DNA of 64,000 nucleotides from CANLBN01 sp965230205 (GCA_965230205.1 OZ245996.1:682001-746000); one strand, 5' to 3'. Positions 19,100 through 28,648 are shown, counted from the first letter of the stretch. Translations and numbers: made by a program. Notes: generated by a model from the letters alone, not told the origin.

Positions 19100-20610
19100 C
19101 ACGCTTGACACTCCTTATTAATAATAGAATTAGATTTAAATATTAATTGCTCGAGATTTGCTTGTCGATCAGGCTTGCCTGAAGGTTTACGCAACAATGA
19201 CTCGACACAGACTATTTTTGATGGCTGCTTATAAGAAGATAAAGCTTCCTTACAATGCATAGCCAACCCAGAAACATCAAAAACTTCCGGAGTTTTAGTT
19301 TCAATAATGGCAATTATTTTTTCGCCTTCATTATCATCAGGCATGCCCACCACGATAGCATCCAGTACATTATTATAATCAAGCACGGTGGATTCTATCT
19401 CTATGGGATCAATACGATAACCACGATGCTTAATAAAAACGTTAGAGCGCCCATGCAGTATCAATCCGCCACTTTCATCAACTGAACCTATATCTCCTGT
19501 CGAGATATAACCTGAATCATTTCTAATATTTCGACTAACGCCACATTCTATAGCCATTGTTGCCATTGCCTTTGTCTTAGCAACAACGGAACCCAAAGCA
19601 TCATTCAAAATATCTATTTCAACACCCAACAATGGCTTGCCAACATACCCTGCAGAGCAGGCTTTATTTTCTGACTTAACTGAAAGTCGAGTTAATGCAC
19701 CAAAAGATTCACTAACCCCATAACGTATATCAATTATTGCGTTAGGTATCTGCTCGTGAATTTTTGGAGGTAAATCAGATTCGACTAGCGATGTCCCAAG
19801 AATAAATTGATTAACGCATGTCAACTTCTTCCAAAACCCAACCTGCAAACCCAAACGAATATAGGTTGGATTAGATAAAATCAATCCACATTGATTCTCA
19901 AGAATACACTTTTGATGGTTACCAATTGCCATCGTATTGCTGATAAAAATATTTCTACCTGACCACAGACATTCGAAAATAACCGCTCTACCCATCGCAT
20001 GATAGTGTGGCAAGGAAGAGAAGGCCGCTTGTGCTGGAAAATTTTTATACCAATGCAGAGATTGCTGAATACCAGCAGCAACGGCGCCAACATCAAAAAC
20101 CAAAGCCTTGGGTTTACCACTTGACCCAGAAGTAAACTGTATTTGCAAAGCATTACTTCCACACTCTACTGCAGGCACTTCCTTATTGGGTTTAGAACAA
20201 ATCACACCATCTTCCACAAGGAATATCAAGGTTAAGTGTGATGCAGCACCTACCCAAACACCCTGTTTTGCAGGGCTTTCAATAATAAGCAGCTGTGGGC
20301 AAACAGATGATAAGAAATTATTCGCTTCGCTCGTTGTTAAAATAGGAGGAAGCGACATGGCAATATGGCCTTCTTCCCAAATAGCTAACTCAATGATCAA
20401 TGCCAAGGCACTACTCGATACAGCAAACGCAACAACGGCTTGCTCACTATCTACATTCGCCTTTAAATGCTCACGAAAAGTCTGCACCTGCTCAATAAGG
20501 CTACCAGCAGTGAAGGCATGATAATCATCACCAATAATTATCCTTTCTGGGCAATCAGCTATTTGATCGTAAAAAGTGTTTAACAAATCCGTTCTGCTAT
20601 TTATATCCAT
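19099..20610 (-). CDS. AMP-dependent acyl/aminoacyl ligase
   Basis: A 503-residue adenylate-forming enzyme that would activate a carboxylate with ATP and pass it to the neighbouring carrier protein. Motifs are the P-loop FTSGSSGKPKAL, YGVSESFG, YISTGDIGSVDESGGLILHGR, the hinge KHRGYRIDPIEIES and the C-terminal catalytic lysine in RKPSGKPDR. The substrate cannot be read from sequence. Its start overlaps the decarboxylase stop by one base (TAATG), implying coupled translation. The ligase, decarboxylase and carrier-protein trio resembles the set found in exosortase-associated polysaccharide loci, although no exosortase is seen here. Confidence 0.88.
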   Translation of the reverse strand: MDINSRTDLLNTFYDQIADCPERIIIGDDYHAFTAGSLIEQVQTFREHLKANVDSEQAVVAFAVSSSALALIIELAIWEEGHIAMSLPPILTTSEANNFLSSVCPQLLIIESPAKQGVWVGAASHLTLIFLVEDGVICSKPNKEVPAVECGSNALQIQFTSGSSGKPKALVFDVGAVAAGIQQSLHWYKNFPAQAAFSSLPHYHAMGRAVIFECLWSGRNIFISNTMAIGNHQKCILENQCGLILSNPTYIRLGLQVGFWKKLTCVNQFILGTSLVESDLPPKIHEQIPNAIIDIRYGVSESFGALTRLSVKSENKACSAGYVGKPLLGVEIDILNDALGSVVAKTKAMATMAIECGVSRNIRNDSGYISTGDIGSVDESGGLILHGRSNVFIKHRGYRIDPIEIESTVLDYNNVLDAIVVGMPDDNEGEKIIAIIETKTPEVFDVSGLAMHCKEALSSYKQPSKIVCVESLLRKPSGKPDRQANLEQLIFKSNSIINKECQA

Positions 20611-21929
20611 TACTCATACCCGCCACTTCCAGGAGGTATTTGCCCTCTTAGAATATCCTCTGGCTGACCCGGTTGCCTCACTAATTTCGTGTTAACGCCA
20701 TCTACAAGCACTTCACCCGGCAATGGATGCCCTAAAAATAAAACGGGGCTAAACGTCAGCCCATAAGCTCCACTGACTAATACTGCGACTAGATCATCTA
20801 CTTTTGCATTAGGAAGAGAAGCTTTTGAGGAAATTTCATCTGCCGGCAAACACAATGGTCCACCTAAGCATTGATTAATATCTGCAGGCTCATCAATACG
20901 CCCGGGCATAACAATAGGGAAACTACGTTTCATTAATGAGCCAACACCAACAGCCGCAGCATGATGATGCATTCCCCCATTAAGAATGACATGCTGTTTT
21001 TCGCCACTCTGCTTAACATCAACGACTTTTGTTAAATACATACCTGCTGGAGCTGCTAGATAACGGCCTAACTCAATAAAGTACTTTCTTTCCTTATTTT
21101 CATCAGAAGCAATAAGTTGATTTAGCAATGTCCCTGCCCGATCTATATCGAATTCAGCATCACCATCAAAAACTGGAAAACCAAAACCACCACCAAAATT
21201 TAAATGAGATACATTAATATCATATGAAGACTCTATATTTTTAGTGAGATCAAATAATTGTTCTGTCATGGAAAACCAACCATCAGCATCAAAACATTGG
21301 GTACCTGCATACAAATGTAAGCCGCGAAAAACCAAACTAGGATCTTTAGAAATTTCTAGACATAGCTCTGGAACTTCAGTGATTGGCACTCCAAATTTAG
21401 AATCGCCACCAGACATGCGCATCCTTGCACCTTTAAGGGTAGAAGGTTGCTGAACTCGAATAGAAATACCTACTTTTTTCCCGAGACGTTTTGCTATCGT
21501 TGATATTTTTTTTACTTCACCAGAAGATTCAGCATTAATACAGTAAACATCAAAATCACAAGCTCGTGTAATATCTAACTCAGTTTTCCCTGGGCCAGCA
21601 AATTGTAAATCTTGACCGTTAAAACCTGCAGCTTTTGCGACTTCAATCTCACCTGCAGAAGCCACTTCAGCTCCAGCACCTTCATTTTTAAATACGTTAG
21701 CAACAGCAGCATTGGAATTACATTTTAAAGCAAAAAGTACAGAAACTTTGCTACCAAACGCATCTTTTACTTTTTTATAGCGACGACGCAAAATATTGGC
21801 ATCATAAATATAAAGAGGTGTACCATATTCTTGAGCAATAGACTCAATCGAAGCATTACCAATATACATTGAGCCATTTTTGACAGAAAAAAACTCTTGA
21901 ACAATATTTTTCGCTAGATTTCCATTCAT
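20610..21929 (-). CDS. PLP-dependent decarboxylase, LysA/ornithine-type fold
   Basis: A 439-residue fold-type III PLP decarboxylase, a TIM barrel followed by a beta domain. The PLP lysine is Lys69 in VLFALKCNSNAAV. Also present are GAGAEVASAGEIEVAKAAGF, HLNFGGGFGFP for phosphate binding, and a C-terminal CLGGPLCLPADEI with the catalytic cysteine from the partner subunit. Relatives decarboxylate meso-diaminopimelate, ornithine, arginine or lysine, or their carrier-bound or nucleotide-linked analogues. Its place in an operon with a ligase and carrier protein suggests a specialised amine-forming step, not lysine biosynthesis. It lies 57 bases after the acetyltransferase gene. Confidence 0.88.
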   Translation of the reverse strand: MNGNLAKNIVQEFFSVKNGSMYIGNASIESIAQEYGTPLYIYDANILRRRYKKVKDAFGSKVSVLFALKCNSNAAVANVFKNEGAGAEVASAGEIEVAKAAGFNGQDLQFAGPGKTELDITRACDFDVYCINAESSGEVKKISTIAKRLGKKVGISIRVQQPSTLKGARMRMSGGDSKFGVPITEVPELCLEISKDPSLVFRGLHLYAGTQCFDADGWFSMTEQLFDLTKNIESSYDINVSHLNFGGGFGFPVFDGDAEFDIDRAGTLLNQLIASDENKERKYFIELGRYLAAPAGMYLTKVVDVKQSGEKQHVILNGGMHHHAAAVGVGSLMKRSFPIVMPGRIDEPADINQCLGGPLCLPADEISSKASLPNAKVDDLVAVLVSGAYGLTFSPVLFLGHPLPGEVLVDGVNTKLVRQPGQPEDILRGQIPPGSGGYE

Positions 21930-21986
21930 TTTTATTTCTTAAATTTAGTGGTTATTCAACGATGAAAACACAATTTAGAATAGTGC

Positions 21987-22520
21987 TTAGGTTTTATTAT
22001 CTTCATTTTTTGAAAAAATTCCTTTTGGCATAATTTTTCCAGGAACACCAATAACCATAGAGTTGTCAGGCACATTTGATACCACTAAGGAATTAGCGGC
22101 GATAGTAACATCATTACCAACAGTTACATTCCCCAACACGGTACAATTTACACCTAAAAAAACGTTATTCCCTATGACTGGCGCTCCCTCTTGCGATGGA
22201 GAGAGGCCTAAAGTGACACCGTGCATAATACCAACATTATCACCCACAACAGAACCAGGATGCAGCTGAGTATTACCAGCATGTATAAAGTGAGGCTTAT
22301 CACCTAACTTTGTCGCTCGGTCCAAATAAACACCACCAATAAAATCCGCGATGGGATGCAAAAAAAGGTAAACCAGACCCAAGACTTTGCGCAAAGGTGT
22401 AAATTTAATTCCCCAGACATAACGACCAAATCGATATGTCCACAATGCAACAAGTGGACGCTTATCTGTAATTTTGTGGCGTTTCCAATCATCAGTAAGT
22501 GTTTTGAGCACAGTCATCAT
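21987..22520 (-). CDS. Left-handed beta-helix (hexapeptide) acetyltransferase, CysE-like
   Basis: A 177-residue protein with a short helical N-terminus and a hexapeptide-repeat core: HPGSVVGDNVGIMHGVTLG, IGNNVFLGVNCTVLGNVTVGNDVTIAANSLV and DNSMVIGVPGKI. The pattern is that of serine O-acetyltransferases, but the N-terminal domain of true CysE is largely missing and FIHAGNTQLH replaces the usual start of the coil. It more likely acetylates a hydroxyl or amino group on the cluster's product. ATG 22520 overlaps the amidinotransferase stop as ATGA. Confidence 0.82.
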   Translation of the reverse strand: MMTVLKTLTDDWKRHKITDKRPLVALWTYRFGRYVWGIKFTPLRKVLGLVYLFLHPIADFIGGVYLDRATKLGDKPHFIHAGNTQLHPGSVVGDNVGIMHGVTLGLSPSQEGAPVIGNNVFLGVNCTVLGNVTVGNDVTIAANSLVVSNVPDNSMVIGVPGKIMPKGIFSKNEDNKT

Positions 22521-23587
22521 GAGAAATAATCCTGCAGTCCTCCCCGTCTACGAACATCTACTGTTGCACAGTGAAATGATCCACCAAATGGATAGTTATT
22601 TCTAAACGGTACGGGAATTGGTTCAAACCCCCAGTCACTCAAGAAATCATGCATAGGGGTTTCTTCAGCTTCAACAATGACTTTCTTTTCATTAATATTT
22701 AACACATTCATTGAAAGCCATTTAAATGAATAGTACCAAGGGTGAGTTTCAGGCAATGTTGAGCGTGGCGCTTCTCGAAGCTCCCAATCACTATTTTTTA
22801 AAATATCGGGTAATTCTTTAATAGGACGATCAGGGTTAACTAGAATTTTTCCTGGAGCTAAAGGAACAAAAGTGGCATCAATATGTATCGCACGATAATC
22901 GTCAAACTCAACGCGGTGTACTCTATAACCCTGCGGTTCCATATGTCTGCGTAACCACTCAATCCCCATATCATTAGTAACATGGCTTCGTTGAACAAAT
23001 AAATCTTTACCACAACGTGCAACATCTGCAGCATCAAAGAGAGGCTCATATTCATTGGTCACATAACCTTCACCACGCTTCCAGTTATAGTCATAAGACG
23101 CATTAGACATTTCAGGCTTAGGGGCAGCAGTCCACCTCGCCCCAGCATTGAAATACTCTTTTACCAGTTTTCGGTAAGCCCAAAATTCAAAATAACGTGA
23201 CCGCCAAGCCATAGGTGCTTCAAGGATCTCATCATTGAAAACTATCAGAACATCTCTTGGGTTAGCCTGGCAATTTCCCCCTGTGCTAGTCCACTTAGGT
23301 GTTACAATAGGGGTAGTATGATCAATGATATCTGGGCGCCTAACTTTCACACCCTCTTTTTTTAACACGTCTACAAAATATTCAAGCTCTTTACTTGCTT
23401 TAGAAATATTAAGGGGGGAAACAGGTTGACCCGCTGCTTGAAGATGAAACTGCCTTGAGCGATCAAGATGCTCAACAGCGGCAATGGCTTCAAAACCAAT
23501 TTCCCATGTCAGATTAGCAGCTCCACCCAAGACACCAACTATCACTTCTTCCAGAGGGTCCCACTCATTATTAGATTGTACTTTCAT
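22517..23587 (-). CDS. Glycine/inosamine-type amidinotransferase
   Basis: A 356-residue amidinotransferase that would move the amidino group of arginine onto an amine to make a guanidino compound plus ornithine. The catalytic triad is visible: Asp185 in LFDAADVARCGKD, His235 in AIHIDATFVPLAPG and Cys340 in GGSFHCATVDVRRRG. Their spacing (50 and 105) closely matches human arginine:glycine amidinotransferase (49 and 104). The acceptor is unknown; relatives use glycine, scyllo-inosamine phosphate or toxin precursors. It is the first gene of the five-gene minus operon and overlaps the next gene by four bases. Ornithine, its by-product, is a plausible substrate for the downstream decarboxylase; that is inference. 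Confidence 0.93.
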   Translation of the reverse strand: MKVQSNNEWDPLEEVIVGVLGGAANLTWEIGFEAIAAVEHLDRSRQFHLQAAGQPVSPLNISKASKELEYFVDVLKKEGVKVRRPDIIDHTTPIVTPKWTSTGGNCQANPRDVLIVFNDEILEAPMAWRSRYFEFWAYRKLVKEYFNAGARWTAAPKPEMSNASYDYNWKRGEGYVTNEYEPLFDAADVARCGKDLFVQRSHVTNDMGIEWLRRHMEPQGYRVHRVEFDDYRAIHIDATFVPLAPGKILVNPDRPIKELPDILKNSDWELREAPRSTLPETHPWYYSFKWLSMNVLNINEKKVIVEAEETPMHDFLSDWGFEPIPVPFRNNYPFGGSFHCATVDVRRRGGLQDYFS

Positions 23588-24089
23588 TGTATTTATCCAG
23601 AGATTATTTAAATTGTTGTGAACTAAATAAAGATATATAGCTCAAAAATATTGAAATAAAAGCTAGGAGATAAACGAATTTTTAATGGATAGAAAAAATA
23701 AGCGATAGACGCTCAAACGAAGAATCCATGTAAAAAAACCTCCTATATTCAACAGGTAACCAGAACAGTAAATGCATTTTATTACAACTGAGTTAACATA
23801 AACAATGTTAACTGCATCACATTTTGTGATTATATCCATATCCGCTCAAAAATCAACCAAATTGACGGAATAAATAGGCTAGCATAAGAAGGCATTCTAT
23901 TTACATTTTTCATCATTCTGCTAGAGTCGTAAAGCAAGATTCTTGCTAAATAATATGAATTAATTGCTATAAATATGAATTAATTGCTATAAATGCAACA
24001 TCATCATCATACAAACTGTATTATTAAAACATGGACGATATATCGCTACTTAATAATCATACTTCAAGCCCGCAGGCAGTAAGAAATCT
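23588..24089. other. Divergent promoter region of the guanidino cluster
   Basis: A 502-base, AT-rich gap between the amidinotransferase and DegT-like genes. It holds a 20-bp tandem repeat (listed separately) and a tiny frame (24031-24093, MDDISLLNNHTSSPQAVRNL) whose TGA overlaps the GTG start of the DegT-like gene. No other gene is seen. Confidence 0.5.
23953..23992. repeat. 20-bp perfect tandem repeat, two copies
   Basis: The unit ATATGAATTAATTGCTATAA occurs twice head to tail with no mismatch. Each copy contains the palindrome AATTAATT and a TGCTATAA that looks like an extended -10 element. It lies about 100-140 bases before the DegT-like start, so it may be a pair of regulator sites or a duplicated promoter element. 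Confidence 0.7.
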
Positions 24090-25124
24090 GTGAGTAATTC
24101 AAAAGTAAAATACGTTGAAAACAAACTTGTCGATAATGAATCCATACAGAGATTACTTTCTGTAAGCGCCAATGCAAACCACTGGACTAATTTTGGTCCT
24201 CTATCACATCAGCTAGAAGATAAACTTTCAGAATTATTAGACCTAGATGGTAACTTACGTGTTGTCGTTTGCTGTAATGCCACTGTTGCACTTCACACCT
24301 TGGTCGCGATGGAGAGGACCCTAGCTCAAAGAGAACTACGTTGGGCAACTTCTGCTTTTGGGTTTTACTCTTCAGCTGATGGCATTCTAAATGACGCCCT
24401 AATTGTTGACTCTGACGCCAACGCTATGCTGAACTTACAAAAAATAGACCCCAAACAAATAGATGGTCTTATTGCAACTAATGTCTTTGGGCAAATGGAA
24501 AATATGGATTCATACCGAGAGTATGCAAAAGCTCATAACAAAGCACTTATTATTGATTCCGCAATGGCCTTCCATTCAAAAGGTCACATTCCCAACGAAA
24601 TCATTAGCCTACACCACACGAAACCCTGGGGGTTTGGTGAAGGTGGCTGTGCAATTGTGCATAAAGATAACGAAAAGCTATTTAGAAGTTTAATTTCTTT
24701 TGGGCATGACACCTATGAAGAACCCATTAATCGCCTAGCCATTAATGGAAAAATATCCGATATATCATGCGCCTTTATTTTAATGTGGCTAGAACAAATA
24801 ACGTCTCTTAAAAGCGATTATAATGATCAGTATCAACGCATTGCTAATATTGGTCTACAGTGCGGCTTGTCGGTATTAGCTAATAATTCCACTCATCCTG
24901 GCATTCCAGCAAATGTACCCCTACTACTTCCAAAACCTACAAAGCTGCCTCAACCAGTAGATGTACCATTTGCCCGTTATTACCATCCTCTCGCAGACAG
25001 AACCGAAGCTTGGAATATATATAACCGTATTTTGAATATTCCCTGCCATAGAGACCTATCCCAAGTATCTGATCACGCGATAAAAGAGGCTATTTTGCAT
25101 ATATTGTCTTTGCCAGAACAATGA
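24090..25124 (+). CDS. DegT/DnrJ/EryC1-like PLP aminotransferase
   Basis: A 344-residue fold-type I PLP protein of the sugar aminotransferase family. The N-terminus binds PLP phosphate through CCNATVALHTL. ATNVFGQMENMDSY, LIIDSAMAFHS and the Schiff-base lysine in LHHTKPWGFGEGGCAIV follow. Relatives install amino groups on nucleotide-linked keto-sugars, and a few act as dehydratases; here the lysine is kept, so aminotransfer is likely. The start is GTG 24090, overlapping the TGA of a tiny upstream frame. It heads a two-gene plus operon with the GT4 36 bases downstream. Its product could supply the amine used by the divergent amidinotransferase. Confidence 0.85.
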   Translation: MSNSKVKYVENKLVDNESIQRLLSVSANANHWTNFGPLSHQLEDKLSELLDLDGNLRVVVCCNATVALHTLVAMERTLAQRELRWATSAFGFYSSADGILNDALIVDSDANAMLNLQKIDPKQIDGLIATNVFGQMENMDSYREYAKAHNKALIIDSAMAFHSKGHIPNEIISLHHTKPWGFGEGGCAIVHKDNEKLFRSLISFGHDTYEEPINRLAINGKISDISCAFILMWLEQITSLKSDYNDQYQRIANIGLQCGLSVLANNSTHPGIPANVPLLLPKPTKLPQPVDVPFARYYHPLADRTEAWNIYNRILNIPCHRDLSQVSDHAIKEAILHILSLPEQ

Positions 25125-25160
25125 CAATGTATATATTCCATAATTACAAGAAATATAGAT

Positions 25161-26513
25161 ATGACCTCTGAAATAACAGCACATCAGTTAAATAGAAAAC
25201 CACGTATTTTATTTCTTGCTGCCGACTGCAACCCACAGTGGCATTCATTACCTGCACTTATCGCCGAATATTATCTCTCCTTATGCAAATATGCAGATAT
25301 AACCTTAGTTACCCAAGTTCGTAATCAAAAAGACCTTACTGAATTTTTACCTGAAGGCAGCAAAGTTATTTACCTAGATACTGAGGTAATTGAAAAGCCA
25401 ATACATAAACTGTCAGAGTTTTTAACACGAGACCCCAACAAAGCAATGACATCTAAAGTAGCTTTCAGGTATCCGAGCTACCTATATTTTGAATATTGTG
25501 TTTGGAGGCATCTGAAAAAGCAACTGGACGCTGGAGAGTTTGACATTATTCATAGGGCCAGCCCCATGTCACCAACTTTACCAAGCTTGATTCAGTTTTT
25601 CTCTAATGTACCTTTTATGATAGGGCCAATATTGGGAGGCCTAAAATGGCCTGATGTTTTTAAAGGCGAAATGCGCAGGGAAGGTGAATGGTTGAACTAT
25701 TTCAGAAAGCTTCATCGATTCTTGCCATTTTACCCATCGACGTACAAAAAAGCCTCAGCAATCCTAGCCGGTTATCAACATACTGTGAATGATTTGCCCG
25801 ACTCCTGCCATCATCGAGTTGTTGAATTTTCTGAAGGTGGAATCTACCCAAAAGATTACCCCAAAAGGAAGTTTAAGAAAAAAGAACAGCTGACTATTTT
25901 GTTTGTTGGTCGTATGGTGCCTTTTAAACAACCTGAAATTTTAATTCAATGTTTTGCCAATAGCTCTATATTACAACAACATCGCTTAGTGATGATTGGA
26001 GATGGCCCCGAACTCAGTCGCTTAAAAAAGATATGCAAAGAAAAAAATATTACAGACGTAGTCACCTTCACCGGATCAATACGCTCAGAAGAAGTTAGAG
26101 ATTGGATGTACAAAGCCGATATTTTTGGCTTCCCTTCAATTCGCGAACAAGGTGGTGGCGTATTAACCATGGCCTCCATGAGTAGCATGCCTAGTATTGT
26201 CGTAAATTATGGAGGCCCTGCGAAACGCGTCCCCTATGGCTGTGGCATTCGTGTTGACCTGAATGATGTAGAAAAATTAACAACAGATTTTCAACAGGCA
26301 CTTGAAAACCTAGTTAGCGAGCCAGAAAAAGTAGAACGAATGGGCAAAGCAGCAAGAAAATTCACTAATCGATTTTACGATTGGAATTGGAAAGGAGAAA
26401 AAACCAGAGAAGTCTACGACTGGGTATTAGGGAAACGCCTGCATAAGCCTAATTTTTGGGACCCTATTGACCCACCAATTTCAGATTATACAAGCGAAGA
26501 AAAAAATAATTAA
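25161..26513 (+). CDS. Glycosyltransferase family 4
   Basis: A 450-residue GT-B glycosyltransferase. The N-terminal domain has RILFLAADCNPQWHSLPALIAEYY. The C-terminal nucleotide-sugar domain has LTILFVGRMVPFKQPEILIQCFA, VMIGDGPELSRLKKI and the donor loop FPSIREQGGGVLTMASMSSMPSIVVNYGGPAKRV. The usual E-x7-E is altered in this loop (EQGGGVL), so donor choice may be unusual. It ends four bases inside the convergent dehydrogenase gene and closes the accessory cluster on the right. Confidence 0.87.
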   Translation: MTSEITAHQLNRKPRILFLAADCNPQWHSLPALIAEYYLSLCKYADITLVTQVRNQKDLTEFLPEGSKVIYLDTEVIEKPIHKLSEFLTRDPNKAMTSKVAFRYPSYLYFEYCVWRHLKKQLDAGEFDIIHRASPMSPTLPSLIQFFSNVPFMIGPILGGLKWPDVFKGEMRREGEWLNYFRKLHRFLPFYPSTYKKASAILAGYQHTVNDLPDSCHHRVVEFSEGGIYPKDYPKRKFKKKEQLTILFVGRMVPFKQPEILIQCFANSSILQQHRLVMIGDGPELSRLKKICKEKNITDVVTFTGSIRSEEVRDWMYKADIFGFPSIREQGGGVLTMASMSSMPSIVVNYGGPAKRVPYGCGIRVDLNDVEKLTTDFQQALENLVSEPEKVERMGKAARKFTNRFYDWNWKGEKTREVYDWVLGKRLHKPNFWDPIDPPISDYTSEEKNN

Positions 26514-28648
26514 TTACAATTATTTAACCCGTTAATCCATTCCTCAACAACTTGCGTAGCTGCACTATCCTCAATCAAAGAAGCCAATGGAGGCATGCGC
26601 AAGCCAGAATCCAACGTTTGCATTCTTAACAATAATGTTGACTGCATTGCATTACCAGGCTCAATTCGAGAAGCCCCCGGAAATCCAAAATCTCCAAGTG
26701 TAGCAGCTATGCCGCATGTATTGGTGAGAGAGAGCGGTGTCGATACTCTCAAGTCAATAAAACTGGCAGAAGCCCCCGGGCGATGGCAACCAGAGCAGTT
26801 ACTATGCAAATAGCTCCGCGCACGACTCTCAATGCTAGCACTCGTATCATTAATAGCCGTTAATGGAGCATATTGACCAACATCAATTGCTTGAGAGAAA
26901 TAAGCTTGATTCAAGTAACTTAAAAAGTTTTCACCTCTTGATAAATCTTCGTAATGTTGCTGAATAGCTTCCAACCCTAAACTAACATTGGCAGCAGCGG
27001 TGTGACATTCAAAACACTGATTACGACCTGGTATAGTATGCACAAAACTACCAGCATCAACAGTTTTACCTGAATCAAGTAATACAGCGTCGGATTGATC
27101 CGTACTCCATTCGTAACTATAACCTCGCCATCCATTTGGGAAATTCACCATTAGGCGCGTTTCTAAATAACGATCACCTGCCAGAAAATGCTTTATTAAA
27201 ATACTGCCTTCAGGAAAAATAAAATCGCCTTCTGTATTAACAATAATGTCAGCCGCATCAGGTATAGCAAAAGCGCGTATTTTATTAGCGCTATCAGACC
27301 AGAGTTCGTTATTCACCTCATAATCAACCACACCTGGTGCCGATGTTTTAGCGACTGTGTCAAAGCAGCCCGTATCACTTAAATTGTCGGGCATAACAAT
27401 CGTTGAGCCGCCGCCAGTTAAACGATAAATAGCATCTCCAACACCTGAAGAAGCGAGGTCAAGTGCATAAATTTCTCCCGACTGATCTTGAGCAAAACTA
27501 CCTAAAGTTAATCCTGACGTTGTCAGTGACGTAAATGCAGAGTTTGGAGAGCTATTTGAAGGAACACTCAACACAGACTGCCCAAAGGTATCGCCAAAAA
27601 TAAATTGCCCGCTTAAATCAGGGATCGCTGATCCACGGTAAACATAACCACCAACAATAGAAACGCCAGTTGAACGGCCATATTGGGTGATAGGCAATTC
27701 CAGTCCCAACATATCGCAACTAGAGCTGTCGTGACAACTATTGGCTTCCATAATAGGCCAGCCATAATTGCCACCTCTAATGACACGATCGACTTCTTCA
27801 AACGTGGATTCTCCAACATCTCCTAACCAGAGATCACCTGTTGTTGAATCAAAGCTCCATCGCCAAGGGTTCCTAAAACCATAGGCGTATATTTCTGGGC
27901 ACTGGCTTGAACCAATGGCCTCTCCTATCTCACAACGAGCCTGCCCAGTATTAAAGGGATTATCTGAAGGAATGCGATATGGAGGTTGACTGACATCTAT
28001 CCGAATAAGACTGCCATGTAAATTATTCAAATCCTGAGATGTTGTTGCATCACCCCCACCGTCACCAAAACCCGCATACAAATAACCATCTGGACCAAAT
28101 GCAATATTACCGCCATTGTGGTTCGTCGCAGGCTGCTCAAGGGTCAATAAAACTTGCTCATTACTAGCTGTCAGATTTTGAGCATCAACATCAAACGAAG
28201 ATAATGTAGAACGACCACTTTGATTTCGGTCACTATAGAGAACAAAGACTCGATTATCCGCTGGATAATTTGGAGAAAATGAAAAACCAGTTAAACCAAA
28301 CTCACCGTTTATTGTGACTTGTGAACGTATATCCAATACTGTTGTAATTGCGTCGGCAGAACTATCATTTGCAAATGTCACCAAACGCCCATCACGCAAT
28401 GCTAAAATCCAACGCCCAGAATCATTAGGTAATTGCGCCATTGCGATTGGCTGTGGCAATACAGGAAGGTTCGGAAAGGCCCTTACAAATGAATAATCGC
28501 CAGTGTTTGGAACCAGCGCAGGCGCCAGACACGTCGTATTAGACTCACGAACAGAAGGAACAGTCGGTGTTGACCCAGATGAAGAACCACCACCGCCCCC
28601 GCAACCATAAAGCAGAGGACACAAAAGTAGAATCGTTAAAAATCGCAT
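26510..28648 (-). CDS. Lipoprotein PQQ-type sugar dehydrogenase with C-terminal cytochrome c
   Basis: A 712-residue lipoprotein. The signal peptide MRFLTILLLCPLLYGCGGGGGSSSG has Cys16 as the lipidated residue followed by a glycine/serine linker. Residues about 55-400 form a six-bladed GSDH (soluble glucose/sorbosone dehydrogenase) propeller, with NHNGGNIAFGPDGYLYAGFGDGGGD and YAYGFRNPWRWSFD. The C-terminal part carries haem-binding CFECH and CSGCH motifs. The arrangement suggests a periplasmic, probably outer-membrane-bound sugar or alcohol dehydrogenase that passes electrons through its own haem domain. PQQ synthesis genes are not in the window. The gene stands alone. Confidence 0.85.
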   Translation of the reverse strand: MRFLTILLLCPLLYGCGGGGGSSSGSTPTVPSVRESNTTCLAPALVPNTGDYSFVRAFPNLPVLPQPIAMAQLPNDSGRWILALRDGRLVTFANDSSADAITTVLDIRSQVTINGEFGLTGFSFSPNYPADNRVFVLYSDRNQSGRSTLSSFDVDAQNLTASNEQVLLTLEQPATNHNGGNIAFGPDGYLYAGFGDGGGDATTSQDLNNLHGSLIRIDVSQPPYRIPSDNPFNTGQARCEIGEAIGSSQCPEIYAYGFRNPWRWSFDSTTGDLWLGDVGESTFEEVDRVIRGGNYGWPIMEANSCHDSSSCDMLGLELPITQYGRSTGVSIVGGYVYRGSAIPDLSGQFIFGDTFGQSVLSVPSNSSPNSAFTSLTTSGLTLGSFAQDQSGEIYALDLASSGVGDAIYRLTGGGSTIVMPDNLSDTGCFDTVAKTSAPGVVDYEVNNELWSDSANKIRAFAIPDAADIIVNTEGDFIFPEGSILIKHFLAGDRYLETRLMVNFPNGWRGYSYEWSTDQSDAVLLDSGKTVDAGSFVHTIPGRNQCFECHTAAANVSLGLEAIQQHYEDLSRGENFLSYLNQAYFSQAIDVGQYAPLTAINDTSASIESRARSYLHSNCSGCHRPGASASFIDLRVSTPLSLTNTCGIAATLGDFGFPGASRIEPGNAMQSTLLLRMQTLDSGLRMPPLASLIEDSAATQVVEEWINGLNNCN

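Noticed and set aside
18857..21929. Exosortase/PEP-CTERM locus
   Set aside because: The ligase, decarboxylase and carrier trio resembles that system, but no exosortase, PEP-CTERM protein or other marker is in the window.
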